From Bog-473 sp963719485 (GTDB taxonomy: Bacteria; Actinomycetota; Acidimicrobiia; Acidimicrobiales; RAAP-2): a DNA stretch of 64,000 nt. Numbering within the stretch: the stretch's first letter is position 1; each line of letters begins with the position of its first letter. Made by a program: the position numbers and the translations under genes. The notes beneath the pieces were generated by a model. That model was not told the origin of the DNA, ran no database searches, and saw only the letters and a program-made list of their open reading frames with translations. Of the stretch, positions 21,501-31,205 are shown piece after piece. The DNA lies in assembly GCA_963719485.1 (NCBI GenBank), contig OY970387.1:1116001-1180000 (forward strand). Direction: 5' to 3'.

Positions 21501-23180
21501 TCAATCGACGGCGAGCGGGTAGTGGCCGACCACGGCGCGCCCCAGCTCCCGCCGCGCCGCCCGTCGGGCCTCGTCCGCCGCGCCCGGGTCCGTCGGCACG
21601 AGGCGCACCGCGGTGCCGGGCGCGCACTGGCCGAGGAGGCCGAGGTCGGCGGCCACCACGACCGCCAGCACCGGGTAGCCACCGAGGGTGGCGTGGTCGG
21701 GCAGGAGCACGACGGGATCGCCGTCCGGTGGCACCTGGACGACCCCGGTCACAACCCCCTGCGAGTCGAGCTCGCCGCCGACGGGACGCCACGGCACGTC
21801 GGCTCCGCTCAGTTCGTCCCGCAGCCGGAGCCCGACGCGGTTGGACGCGGACGCCGCCGCGAAGATGCCATCGGCGAGCTGCGCCAGCGCATCGGGCCCG
21901 AATCGCTCGGGGTGCGGGCCCGGCAGGACACGGAGTTGGACCGGCGCGTCCGGCGCGAGCTCGGTCGCACAACCCTCCCTGACATGGTCCCCCAGCGGGG
22001 GCGACCAGGGGCCGGCGTGCAGCCGGGCGCCCCGGGCGAGCGCGCCGGCGCCGAGGCCCGTCAACTCGTCACTGGCGCTGCTCCCGAACCATTCCGGGCC
22101 GAGGAAGCCGCCCGCCACCGAAAGGTAACTGCGGCACCCGCCGCGCTGGCGGCCGACCTCGAGCACCTGGCCGGGGCGGAGCGGCAGGAGCTGGCCGGCC
22201 GGCGCCGGGGTTCCGTCGACGCGGATCTCGGGTGCGGCGCCGACCACGGCAACATGGCACGGGCCGAGGCAACCGAGTCGGGCCCCTCCGCCCGTGAGCT
22301 CGAGCGTGCCGGCACCTCCGGCGTTGCCGGCGAGCGCGTTGGCGAGGGCGAACGAGACCGGATCGGCCGGACCGGCGCCCGGGACCCCGACCGCGGCGAC
22401 CGCGCGCCGGCCGCCGTCCTGGACGACCGCCCGCAAACCCGGGGCCTCGACCTCGAGCACCGGGCGCGACCCGGGCGGCGGCGACCAGAATGGCGCCGCC
22501 ACGGGCGGCGGCTCGACCTGCTCGCCCGCACCGGCCACGGTGAAGTGGACGCGATCTCCCGGAGCGAGGACGGCGAAGGGCCGACGATCCGGGGAGAAGA
22601 GGGGGACGCCGGTCCGGCCGACCAGGTTCCATCCACCCGGCGACGCAGTCGGGTACACGGCGGCGTGGCCGTTGGCGATCGCCACCGACCCGGCGGGGAC
22701 GACCGGGCGAGGACGGGAGCGGCGAGGCACCCGCTCCAGCCCGGGGGGCAGTCCCCCGAGGTAGGCGAACCCCGGGGAGAAACCGACCACCTCCACGGTG
22801 AGGGGCTGACCGGTCAGGAGTGCCACGACGTCGTCGGGCCTGCACCGGGCGAGCGCGGCCACCTCGTCGAGGTCCGGGCCGTCGAACCGGCATGGGACGG
22901 TGAGGGGGCGCCGCGGCTCGGCGGCGCTTTCGGACGCGCCGGCCGCGGATCCGCGCTCGAGCACCCTCTCCGCAACGGCCTGGACCGAGCGGAGCTCCGT
23001 GTCGGGGTCGGTTGCACGCACCATGACCGTGGCGGAACCGCACACCACGTCGGCCCCGTCGCCCAGCGCCGTGGCCAGTGCCCGCGCCAGCGCCCGCGCC
23101 GACGTGGCGTCGGCGACCCCGATCAGAAGGGCGCGGTCACCCAGGGGCCGGACATCCCCGACGGGGATGGACCGGGTCAT
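21501..23180 (-). CDS. pxpBC: Fused 5-oxoprolinase subunits PxpB-PxpC
   Basis: 559-aa fusion. The N-terminal half (1-210) is PxpB/KipI-like, with VEVVGFSPGFAYLGGLPPGL and VAIANGHAAVYPTASPGGWNL; the C-terminal half (250-559) is PxpC/KipA-like, with LEVEAPGLRAVVQDGGRR, PGAGPADPVSFALANAL and LPDHATLGGYPVLAVV. With PxpA it should hydrolyse 5-oxoproline (pyroglutamate) to glutamate using ATP. The ATG at 23180 overlaps the pxpA stop (ATGA). The fusion order B-C is common in actinobacteria. Confidence 0.9.
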   Translation of the reverse strand: MTRSIPVGDVRPLGDRALLIGVADATSARALARALATALGDGADVVCGSATVMVRATDPDTELRSVQAVAERVLERGSAAGASESAAEPRRPLTVPCRFDGPDLDEVAALARCRPDDVVALLTGQPLTVEVVGFSPGFAYLGGLPPGLERVPRRSRPRPVVPAGSVAIANGHAAVYPTASPGGWNLVGRTGVPLFSPDRRPFAVLAPGDRVHFTVAGAGEQVEPPPVAAPFWSPPPGSRPVLEVEAPGLRAVVQDGGRRAVAAVGVPGAGPADPVSFALANALAGNAGGAGTLELTGGGARLGCLGPCHVAVVGAAPEIRVDGTPAPAGQLLPLRPGQVLEVGRQRGGCRSYLSVAGGFLGPEWFGSSASDELTGLGAGALARGARLHAGPWSPPLGDHVREGCATELAPDAPVQLRVLPGPHPERFGPDALAQLADGIFAAASASNRVGLRLRDELSGADVPWRPVGGELDSQGVVTGVVQVPPDGDPVVLLPDHATLGGYPVLAVVVAADLGLLGQCAPGTAVRLVPTDPGAADEARRAARRELGRAVVGHYPLAVD

Positions 23181-23950
23181 GCACGTGCCGGCGCGACCAC
23201 TTCGATCTCCGCGTCCGCCAGGACCCGGCGCACGTCCGTCGCGATGGCGACGGCCCCGGGGGAGTCGCCGTGGATGCACAGCGTGTCCACCCATAGCGTC
23301 AGCACGCACCCGTCATCCGCCACGACGGCGCCGCGGGCGAGTCCCAGCGCTTGCGCTGCCGCGGTCGAGGGCTCCCCCAGCACGGCGCCCGGCGCGGCCC
23401 GGTCGACCAGGCCGCCGTCGGACCGGTAGGCCCGGTCGCAGAAGCCCTCCTCCCACGCGTCGACGCCGTCGCGGAGCACCATCGCCATCGCCCGACAGCC
23501 GGAAGGGAGGACCAGGGCCGCGCCGGAGCCGACGCTGTCGCGCACGGCGTCGCGGAAAGTCTCGTACACGGCACCGCCCTTGGCCACCTCCTCGTAGAGC
23601 GCGCCGTGGGCCTTGACCGAGTCGATGGCCCTGCCGGTCGCCCGGCAGACCCGGCCGAGCGCGCGCAGCTGCTCGGACAGGGACTCGCCGAGCTCACCCC
23701 GGTCGATCTCCATCGGGTTCCGGCCGAAGCCGGCCCGGTCTGGATAGGACGGATGGGCGCCGATCCGCACGGCGTGCTCGACGGCGGCGCCGACGGTTGC
23801 CGTCATGGATTGGTCGTCTCCCGCGTGCCCGCCACAGGCGACGTGCACCGTCGTCACGAAGGCGAGCAGCGCGCGTTCCACGTCGATGCCGGCCGGATCG
23901 GTCGCCTCGCCCACGTCGGCGCTGAGATCGATGGTCCGCTTCGGGGCCAC
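23177..23950 (-). CDS. pxpA: 5-oxoprolinase subunit PxpA (LamB/YcsF family)
   Basis: 257 aa, the catalytic-barrel subunit of 5-oxoprolinase. Motifs: IDLSADVGE (usually DLNCDLGE), VHVACGGHAGD, RIGAHPSYPDRAGFGR and VKAHGALYEE. The Asn-Cys to Ser-Ala change in the first motif is a small departure from the consensus; the later metal/histidine motifs are intact. GTG 23950 starts 4 nt after the lhr stop; the frame continues to 24004 but those residues overlap lhr. Cotranscribed with pxpBC. Confidence 0.88.
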   Translation of the reverse strand: MAPKRTIDLSADVGEATDPAGIDVERALLAFVTTVHVACGGHAGDDQSMTATVGAAVEHAVRIGAHPSYPDRAGFGRNPMEIDRGELGESLSEQLRALGRVCRATGRAIDSVKAHGALYEEVAKGGAVYETFRDAVRDSVGSGAALVLPSGCRAMAMVLRDGVDAWEEGFCDRAYRSDGGLVDRAAPGAVLGEPSTAAAQALGLARGAVVADDGCVLTLWVDTLCIHGDSPGAVAIATDVRRVLADAEIEVVAPARA

Positions 23951-23954
23951 AACG

Positions 23955-26900
23955 TCAGCCGGCCTCGAGCTGATCCACCACGATGCCGTCTCGATAGACG
24001 ACACGCTGGTTCCGGCGCGTCGGCACGCGGGTCCCGCCGAGTATGGAGCCCGTCATGTTGAGCGGGTCCGCGCCGGCCACCACGACCTGCTCGCCCTCGG
24101 CCCCGCGGCGGTGCATCGCCTGCAGTTGCTCGAACGCCTCGGGGAGCGCGTACTGCTCGCCCGACAGGCCCGCGACGAAGCGGCCACCGAGTGCGAGCCC
24201 TCTCGCCTCCATCCGGCGCAGCGCCCACACGACCTCGCGCCACGGCACCTTGAACGACTCCCTGCTCCACAGTTCCCAGGCGACGATCCCCCAGCGCACG
24301 AGCAGCTGCTGCGCCACCGACTCGGCCAGCGCCTCGTTGCCCGGCAGCAGCACGCCGTCGTCGACCGCCGGCGCGCCCAGGACGTCGGGACCGGGCAGGA
24401 GCGACCACCGGCCCTCACCGATGCCGGTCCCCACCGGGGCGCGGCGCCGCGCCAATCGCCCCGCGGGACGGCGCACCGTCCGGGTCCGCCACCGGTCGCG
24501 CGCGGAGAGCAGGGCGCGCACGGCGGAGAAGGCGTCGGCGGTGACGAGACCGCGCGAGACCAGGTCCCACAGGCCCTCGTCGACCTCGGCCGGCAGTCGG
24601 CCGGTGAGCGGAGCCAGCTCCGGACGGAAGCAGGCGCCCCGCACCCGCAACGCAGCGAGGACGTCGGCGGCGGCACCGACTTCGGGCTCGGGCGCGAGCG
24701 ACCCCGCTCTCACGGCGCGCAGCATCACCTCGAGCTCGTCGCGCACCACGAAGGCCAGCGGCGTCGCCGGCGAAGGTGTGCCGCTGCGCCCGGTCCGCTC
24801 GGCCCGCGGCGTGAGGCGCCCCCACACCACCTCGCCCGACAAGCAGAGCTCGTCGAGCCAGCGCGCGTCGTAGCCGGTGACCCGGGCCGGGAGGATCTGT
24901 GCTTCCCACTCCACCGCGGGAGCCTCGATCCCCTGCAGCTGCTCCAGCACTTCGAGCAATCCGGCCCGGCCTTCGAGGCGGCTGCCGGGCGTGGCGTGCT
25001 GCCAATGCGTGAGGAAGCGCACGTACTCGGCGATCGGCACGGCGTCGACCAGGCCGCGACGCCGGCTGCGGCTGGCTCCGTGCAGGCGCACCAGGAGATT
25101 GCGGGCGCACCAGCGACCGTCAGGCAGCTCGATGGCAGAGCCCTTGGCCTCGAGACGGGCCAGTGCCGTGCGGGCCCGGGCCGTTGACAGGGGCGCGCCC
25201 CTCGGCGCACCGGACGGCAGGGCTTCCTCCCCCACCAACTGCTCGACCGTCACCGGACCGGCCAGCTGCAGGTGGCCGGCGACGCATGCCGCCGCCGCGT
25301 CGTCGTCACTCCCGAGGGCCTCCGCCGCGGCGCGGCGCTCCGTCGCCACCCAGCAGCCGTCGTGTGTGCTCGCCCGGCCGTCGGCGGCGAGGGCGTCGTA
25401 CCAGGCCGCCCATTCCCGGTTCGGCCGCGCCGCCACCAATGACAGCAGCAGGTCGTGCAGCTCGTCGGCGTTGCGGAGGCGAGGGCGCACCTGGTCGAGC
25501 ACGGCGGCAACGGCGGCGGGATCGAGCGCAGCCAGCTCCGCGGCGGGAACCGGCAGTCCGTCGGGTCCCAGCTCTCCCAGTCCGCGGCGCAACGACAGGG
25601 CGCGGGTGCGCCTCTCCTCGAGCGGCGCATCGTCGAGGTAGGTGTAGGGACGCCCGCTCAGAATGGCGTGCGCGAAGGGGGAGGGCTCCGACGACTCGAC
25701 GGTGTGCACCGCGATGGCGCCTGACTCGACCTGGTCCCACAGCCACACCAGCCCCTCGACCGAGAGTCCCTCGTGCAGGCAGTCGTGGACCGTCTGGCGC
25801 GCCAACACGTGGTCGGGCACGCCCACCGGTCCTGCCGGTGCATTCTCCTGGCAGGCGGCCAGTCCCGGCCACACCGCGGCCAGCAGGTCGTCCGCCTCCA
25901 TGCGCTGGAGGTGGATGGGCCTCCGCTTGCCGCCGTTCATGCGGGGGAGGACCAGGGCGCGATTGAGATTCCAGCGCCAGCGCGCGCCGAGCATGGGGTG
26001 GGGCAGCACGGCCTGGGTCAGGACCTCGGCTGCCCGCGCGCTGCTGAGCATGGACTGCACGCTGGTGAGCGGGAAGCTGTGCTGGGGCCCGAGCGACAGG
26101 ACGACGGTGTCGTCGTCCGCGGCCGCCTGGAGCTCGAAGTCGAAGGACACGCAGAACCGCTTGCGCAGCGCCAGGCCGAGCGCGCGGTTGATGCGGCCAC
26201 CGAAAGGCGCATGGATGATCAGCTGCGACCCCTCCGTGTCGTCGAAACACCGCTCCACGACGATGCGCTCGCGGGTCGGGAGATGGCCCAGTGCGCCCAG
26301 GCCGGCGGCACAGTAGGCGACCACCTGTTGGGCCACCTCCGCCGACACCCCGGCGCGCTCGCGCACGAGTCGGCGCGCCCCGTCGCCGTCTCCCTCGTGC
26401 AGCACCGGTTCGAGTGCGGCCCGAAGGTCGCTCACGGCCTCTGAGAGCTCGGCGGTACGGGCGGGGGCCTCGCCCAACCAGAAGGGGATCGTCGGCGGCA
26501 GGTCGCCGGCGTCGTGAACCCGGACCGTACCGACCTCGACCTTGGCCACCCGCCACGAGTGCGTCCCCAGGAGGAAGATGTCACCGGCCGTCGCCTCGAC
26601 GGCGAAGTCCTCGTGCACCGAGCCGACCGTGACCCCGTCGGGGTCGAGGACGACGCGGTAGTCGCCCGTCTCGGGGATGGCGCCCCCTCCGGTGAGCGCG
26701 GCGAGGCGCGCCCCCGCCTGGCGCGCAGCCGCCCGTTGACGGCGTCGTGGTGCAGGTGCGCCCCGCGGCGTCCCCGTCCGGTCTCGATCCCCCAGCTGGC
26801 CAGGGCCACCACGTCGTCGAAATCCTTCCGGCGCAACGCCGCGTAGGGGGCCGCGTGCCGGGCCATGGCCCACAGCGCCTCGACCTCGCACTCGTCGGTG

Positions 26901-28243
26901 GAGGCCACTTCCGCGACCAGCTGTTGCGTCAGGACGTCCAGCGGGGCCACGGGCGGTTCGAGAAGGTCCAGCCGGCCCTCGCGCACCGCGGCGAGGAGGG
27001 CGGTGCACTCCACGAGCTCGTCGCGCGTCGTCGGGTACAGACGGCCCGCCGGCGTCCCGTCGCGATGGTGGTTGGCCCGGCCGACCCGTTGGAGGAACGT
27101 GCCGATGGCGCGGGGCGACCCGATCTGGCAGACGAGCTCGACCGGGCCGACGTCGATGCCCAGTTCGAGCGATGCCGTGGCCACCAGCGCACGGAGGTCC
27201 CCCGCGCGCAGACGCGTCTCGACGATGCGCCGGCGCGCCGCCGAGAGGCTGCCGTGGTGCGCGGCCACGAGGAGCGACGCGTCGACGTCACCGCCGGCCG
27301 CGCTCTCGGCCTCACCGAGCCGCTCGGCCAACTGGTGCGCCACCCGCTCGGCCATCTTGCGCGTGTTGACGAACACCAAGGTGGTGCGGTGGTGGCGCGT
27401 GTGGTCGGCGATGCGGTCGAGGATGTCCGACATCTGGCCGCCGCTCATGACGGCCTCCAGCTCCGTGGAGGGCAGCTCGATGGCAACCTCGAGGTCGCGG
27501 GCATGACCGCAGTCGACGATCACCGTGGGTGGGCGGTCCTCGTGCACGCCCGAGAGGAGCCGGGCCACCAGATCGAGCGGCCGCTGCGTCGCCGAGAGCC
27601 CGATGCGCTGGAGACGTGCCCCGCTCTCGGCCACCAGCGCGTCGAGCCGCTCGAGGCTCAGCGCCAGGTGGCTCCCCCGCTTGTCCCGGGCCAGGGTGTG
27701 CACCTCGTCGACGATCACGGTGCGCACGCCCCGCAGGAGCGCACGCGACGACGGCGCTGTCAGCAGGAGGTAGAGGGACTCGGGGGTCGTGACGAGGAGG
27801 TCGGGCGACTGCTTCTTCATGGCGGCCCGCTCCGCCGCCGGCGTGTCCCCGGTACGGATCGCGATGCGCAGGCCCGGATCGGCGTACCCGAGCCGCGCCG
27901 CCTCCTCCCGGATCTCCGAGAGCGGGACGTGGAGGTTCTCGTGGACGTCGACGGCCAGTGCGCGCAGCGGGGAGATGTAGAGGACCTCGGGCGCGCCCCG
28001 GGCGGCACTCGATCCCGCTTCGGCGGCGCGGTAGGCCGCGTCGATGGCCACCAGAAACCCCGTGAGCGTCTTGCCCGAACCGGTGGGCGAGGCGACCAGC
28101 ACGTCGCTCCCGGCCGCGATGTGGGGCCAGGCCTTCGACTGCGGCGGCGTCGGGCCGGCGGGGAACCGGCGGTTGAACCAGCCCGCGACGGCCGGGTGGA
28201 AGAGCGACTCGGGCCCAGTGGATGCGGGAGGAGCGTCGGGCAC
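23955..28243 (-). CDS. lhr: Lhr-family ATP-dependent DNA helicase, apparent frameshift
   Basis: Superfamily 2 helicase of about 1430 codons when the frame is repaired. The first part (28243 to about 26720) has PTGSGKTLTGFL (Walker A), VIVDEVHTLARDKRG (DEVH box), GLSATQRPLDLVA (motif III) and QRVGRANHHRDG (motif VI). The second frame (about 26720 to 23955) carries the Lhr core and C-terminal domains, including ALTGGGAIPETGDYRVV and PFWLGEAPAR. The switch occurs at the C5 run 26711-26715 (G5 on the coding strand); adding one G restores the family sequence. The gene is otherwise intact. GTG start at 28243. Likely a DNA repair helicase. Confidence 0.87.
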
Positions 28244-28300
28244 CCCCCTATTCCACCAGGAACGTGTGACGGCGACGACCGCTCCGGCCGCCGGTACCGG

Positions 28301-29101
28301 TCAGGTGGGCGGAGGGCGGTGGCCCCAGCAGGAGATCATCGGGGGTTGGGCCAGGTCGAGCAGGCCGGATGCCACGTTGGCCAGGTGCCGGGTGATCTCG
28401 GCCTCGGTGGCGATCCGATGGTCGAGGAGCTGGTCCCGGATCAGCTCGATGGTCGCCGTCTCGAGATGGTTGGAGGCGGGATCGCTCAGCGGGAAGCCGG
28501 CGTCGGCGGCCACCCGGACCAACCCGGCCGCCCGGAGGCGGCGCGGCAGCGAGCGCCCGTAGGCGAGGTCGACGCCCCGTTCGGCCAGGAGCGAGCGGAA
28601 GCCCCGCCGGATGCGGTTGGCCAGGACCTCCGCGGGCCCGATCTCCTCCAGGCAGCTCAGCGGCTGCAGGGCGGGATCGGCGTCCTCCACGAGCAGGACC
28701 CCGCCCGGGCGGAGGGCGGAAACCATGTTGGCCAGGGCGGTGTCACGCTCGGGCACGTGGACGAGGACGAGCCGGGCATGGACCAGATCGAAGGGCCCTT
28801 CGGGTGGCGGGTCGGCCGCCACGTCGTGTTCGCGGATCTCGACGTTGGGCGCAGCCGCCTCGCCGGCCCAGGACAGGTTGATATCGGTGGCGAGGACGTG
28901 TCCGCCGGGCCCGACCCGGTCCGAGAGGTGCTGGACGAGCGAGGTCCCGCCCGCGCCCACCTCCCAGCAGCGCCAGCCGGGGGCCAGACCCCGGCCGTCG
29001 AGATGCCGGAAGGTGGAGGGGTCGAACAAGGCGGCGAAGGCGGTGAAGCGGTCCATGGCCTCGGGAGCTTCGTTCGAGAGGAGGTAACGGTCCCCGCTCA
29101 C
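28301..29101 (-). CDS. Class I SAM-dependent methyltransferase
   Basis: 266 aa with a Rossmann-type methyltransferase core: CWEVGAGGTSLVQHL (motif I), ATDINLSW (acidic residue for SAM ribose), FDLVHARLVLVHVPER (motif II region) and ALRPGGVLLVEDAD. N-terminal MSGDRYLLSNEAPEAMDRF is similar to many actinobacterial methyltransferases of unknown substrate. The start codon (29101) lies just downstream of a 14-bp tandem repeat. Natural-product or small-molecule methylation is possible but not shown. Confidence 0.82.
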   Translation of the reverse strand: MSGDRYLLSNEAPEAMDRFTAFAALFDPSTFRHLDGRGLAPGWRCWEVGAGGTSLVQHLSDRVGPGGHVLATDINLSWAGEAAAPNVEIREHDVAADPPPEGPFDLVHARLVLVHVPERDTALANMVSALRPGGVLLVEDADPALQPLSCLEEIGPAEVLANRIRRGFRSLLAERGVDLAYGRSLPRRLRAAGLVRVAADAGFPLSDPASNHLETATIELIRDQLLDHRIATEAEITRHLANVASGLLDLAQPPMISCWGHRPPPT

Positions 29102-29112
29102 CTGTTCACCAT

Positions 29113-29150
29113 TTCACGGTCACCACTTCACGGTCACCACTTCACGGTCA
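29113..29150. repeat. 14-bp tandem repeat, 2.7 copies
   Basis: TTCACGGTCACCAC occurs at 29113-29126 and 29127-29140 and continues as TTCACGGTCA at 29141-29150. It fills the gap between the methyltransferase start and the patatin stop, including the stop codon itself. Spacing of 14 bp is off the helical repeat, so a slippage origin is as likely as a binding array. Confidence 0.75.
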
Positions 29151-30101
29151 GGACGCCGGCGCCGGCGCCAGGTCGTGCGAGGTCCCGGCATAGCGGTCGA
29201 GGACGTCCGCCACCTCGGCCCGTCCCTCCTCAATCAGGGTCGCCGTCGCGGAAAAGTCGCGGTACTGGCTCGAGGGCTCTCCTCCTCCGCTGAAGACCAC
29301 CACCTCGACGCCCGGCGGGAGCAGGGTGAGCTCACGGACGAACCGGGCGTGGATCGCCACGAAGAACGCCGTCAGCGCGGCCTCCGCGGGGCGCCGCGGC
29401 GCCCGTGGGTGATAGTGCAACGGCCCGCACAGCAGGACGTAGATGCGGTCACACCCGGCGGAGAGAGCCCGGCTGATCGGCACGTTGTTGACCACGCCAC
29501 CGTCGACGAGCACGTCGCCGTCGATGGTCACCGGCGGAAAGATGGACGGGATGGCCGAGGAGGCCAGGATGGCCTCGACCGCCGGCCCGTGGCCGATCCA
29601 GCGCTCCCTGCCGTCGGTCAGCGATGTCGTCACCACTTCGATCGGGATGGTGGCGTCCTCGAGGTTCTCGTAGTCGACGCCGGACTCGATGATGGCCCGC
29701 AGCCCGCTGTTGGCGTGCACGGACGGCCGCTTCTGCAGGAAGGCCCACGGCCCGTCGAACGTGCCGCGCGGAAAGATGTCGTCGCCCTTCACGTTCCGCC
29801 AGACGGCTGCCATGTTCTCGATGCCCTCGAGGGTCGGGTTGCCCGCGTACGACGCACCGTTGATCGCCCCGACCGAAGCACCGAAGACCCGGTCGGCCTG
29901 GATGTCGCGCCGGATGAGCTCCTCGAGCATGCCGACCTGGACCGCGCCGCGGCTCCCTCCACCGGCCAGCACGAACGCCGTGCGCGGCGGCGCGTCCCGG
30001 TGCCGGCGCTCCGACTGCTGACGGCGCTGCGCCAAGCGGGCGCGGACGCGCTCGGACCAGGTGGGCGCCGGCGCGCCCTCAAAGTGACTGGCCTCGCTCA
30101 C
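29148..30101 (-). CDS. Patatin-like phospholipase family protein
   Basis: 317-aa serine acyl hydrolase. Oxyanion hole motif LAGGGSRGAVQVG, nucleophile GASVGAING (GxSxG) and catalytic Asp in LVDGGVVNNVP form the patatin Ser-Asp dyad, as in RssA/NTE-like bacterial proteins. Basic N-terminus, no signal peptide. GTG 30101 overlaps the stop of the small membrane protein gene (GTGA), so the two are likely cotranslated. Target lipids unknown. Confidence 0.88.
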   Translation of the reverse strand: MSEASHFEGAPAPTWSERVRARLAQRRQQSERRHRDAPPRTAFVLAGGGSRGAVQVGMLEELIRRDIQADRVFGASVGAINGASYAGNPTLEGIENMAAVWRNVKGDDIFPRGTFDGPWAFLQKRPSVHANSGLRAIIESGVDYENLEDATIPIEVVTTSLTDGRERWIGHGPAVEAILASSAIPSIFPPVTIDGDVLVDGGVVNNVPISRALSAGCDRIYVLLCGPLHYHPRAPRRPAEAALTAFFVAIHARFVRELTLLPPGVEVVVFSGGGEPSSQYRDFSATATLIEEGRAEVADVLDRYAGTSHDLAPAPAS

Positions 30102-30301
30102 GACGCCGAACCCGGTCCACCCGGGGGCTGCTGTGCCCTCTCCTCCTGGCGGGCACGCCACGCGGCTCGGCCGGCGATGTCGTGCCGGACGGCCCACATG
30201 ATCACGATCACCACCAGCGCGACCATCGCCACGACGAAGACGCCGAAGATCACGTAGAAGGCGGTGTTGCCGGCCGACGCCAGCACGAGCGCGGGTGCCA
30301 T
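30098..30301 (-). CDS. Small single-span membrane protein
   Basis: 67 aa: short N-terminus (MAPALVLASAGNTAF), one strongly hydrophobic helix (VIFGVFVVAMVALVVIVIMW), then a basic, Gln/Pro-rich cytoplasmic tail ending GGPGSAS. No family recognised. Its stop overlaps the patatin start, suggesting a functional link, perhaps membrane recruitment of the lipase. ATG 30301 chosen at the start of the hydrophobic region; a frame start at 30343 is possible. Confidence 0.6.
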   Translation of the reverse strand: MAPALVLASAGNTAFYVIFGVFVVAMVALVVIVIMWAVRHDIAGRAAWRARQEERAQQPPGGPGSAS

Positions 30302-30350
30302 GTACGTCTCAGGGTAGAGCAGTGTCACAGCCCGTGGGCACACTGCTCCG

Positions 30351-31205
30351 ATGGTCCTCGTCGCACCACGTCCCCTGCTCAGGCCGGCCCTTCAGGGTGA
30401 CGCGGCGGCGGATCGTGGAACGGGGGGAGAGGTCCTGGCACTCCTCCGCGGCGATGCGGCGGCGCGGCCGCGCTTCGACCCGGGTCTGGCCGGCGGACTG
30501 CGGGCCTGGCTCGAGGATGCCGCCTACGACGTCGTGGCGGCACGCGGGGAGCACGCGCCGCCCCTCTTCCTCGGGCCGCGCCAGCTGCTCGGATCCCCCG
30601 ACGAACGGCGCAACGACGACGACACCGCGACCGGTCAATTCCTTTTGTCTCGCCTGGTGCACACGCTGCTGCGCCAGCTCGTCCACGCGGGAGAGGTGAA
30701 CGACCCGCTGGCCGACGCGCTGGACGGCCTCCGGGCGGCGGGAGCCGACACGGCGGCGCGCCAGGTCGAGTCGCTCCCCGAAGCAGCCCGCGCCACTCTC
30801 GCGGAGACACTCGCGGTCCACGCCCGGAACCTGACCAGCCTGGTCCCCCGGTTCGCACCGGGCTGGATGCCGCGTACCGACGATCGGGTCGCCATTCCTC
30901 TGGGAGGAGGCCGGGTCGTGCTCCATGGGGTCTTCGACCTGGTGGTCGGTCTCCCGCGGGCGCGCACGGCCTCGCTGTGCGCGCTGGGCCTGTCGACCGG
31001 CGGGCCCTGGGCGTCGGAGCGACGGTCGCTGCACTATCTGTCCCTGCTCGAGACCCTCCGCAGCGGCACTCCCCCGTTCCGGCTGGCCCTCCTCGAATCC
31101 GCCACGGGCCGCTACGGCGTGGAGGACGTGCGCGAGGAGCACCTCCGGGCGGTCGCCTCGCACCTCGCCGCGTGGCTCGCCCGCGCCAGCGCAGACCATG
31201 GCTGA
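30351..31205 (+). CDS. Unknown protein with a RecB-nuclease-like but apparently inactive C-terminal region
   Basis: 284 aa, soluble, rich in Arg/Ala/Leu. The C-terminal third (about 190-280) reads VVLHGVFDLVVGLPR...ASLCALGLSTGG...LHYLSLLETLRSGTPPFRL, which follows the layout of RecB-type PD-(D/E)XK nucleases (GxxDLV, then a DYKTG strand, then a helix with a Gln-Leu-Tyr pattern), but the DYK residues are replaced by ALS. If the resemblance is real, the active site is lost. No signal peptide. Overlaps the next gene by 8 bp. Function unknown. Confidence 0.65.
   Translation: MVLVAPRPLLRPALQGDAAADRGTGGEVLALLRGDAAARPRFDPGLAGGLRAWLEDAAYDVVAARGEHAPPLFLGPRQLLGSPDERRNDDDTATGQFLLSRLVHTLLRQLVHAGEVNDPLADALDGLRAAGADTAARQVESLPEAARATLAETLAVHARNLTSLVPRFAPGWMPRTDDRVAIPLGGGRVVLHGVFDLVVGLPRARTASLCALGLSTGGPWASERRSLHYLSLLETLRSGTPPFRLALLESATGRYGVEDVREEHLRAVASHLAAWLARASADHG

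Noticed and set aside
26432..27008. Two separate helicase genes with overlapping frames
   Set aside because: The family sequence passes from one frame to the other without gap at a single G run; two independent genes would not join so exactly.
29113..29150. CRISPR-like or mobile-element repeat
   Set aside because: Unit is 14 bp without spacers, fewer than three copies, and no cas genes or transposase nearby.
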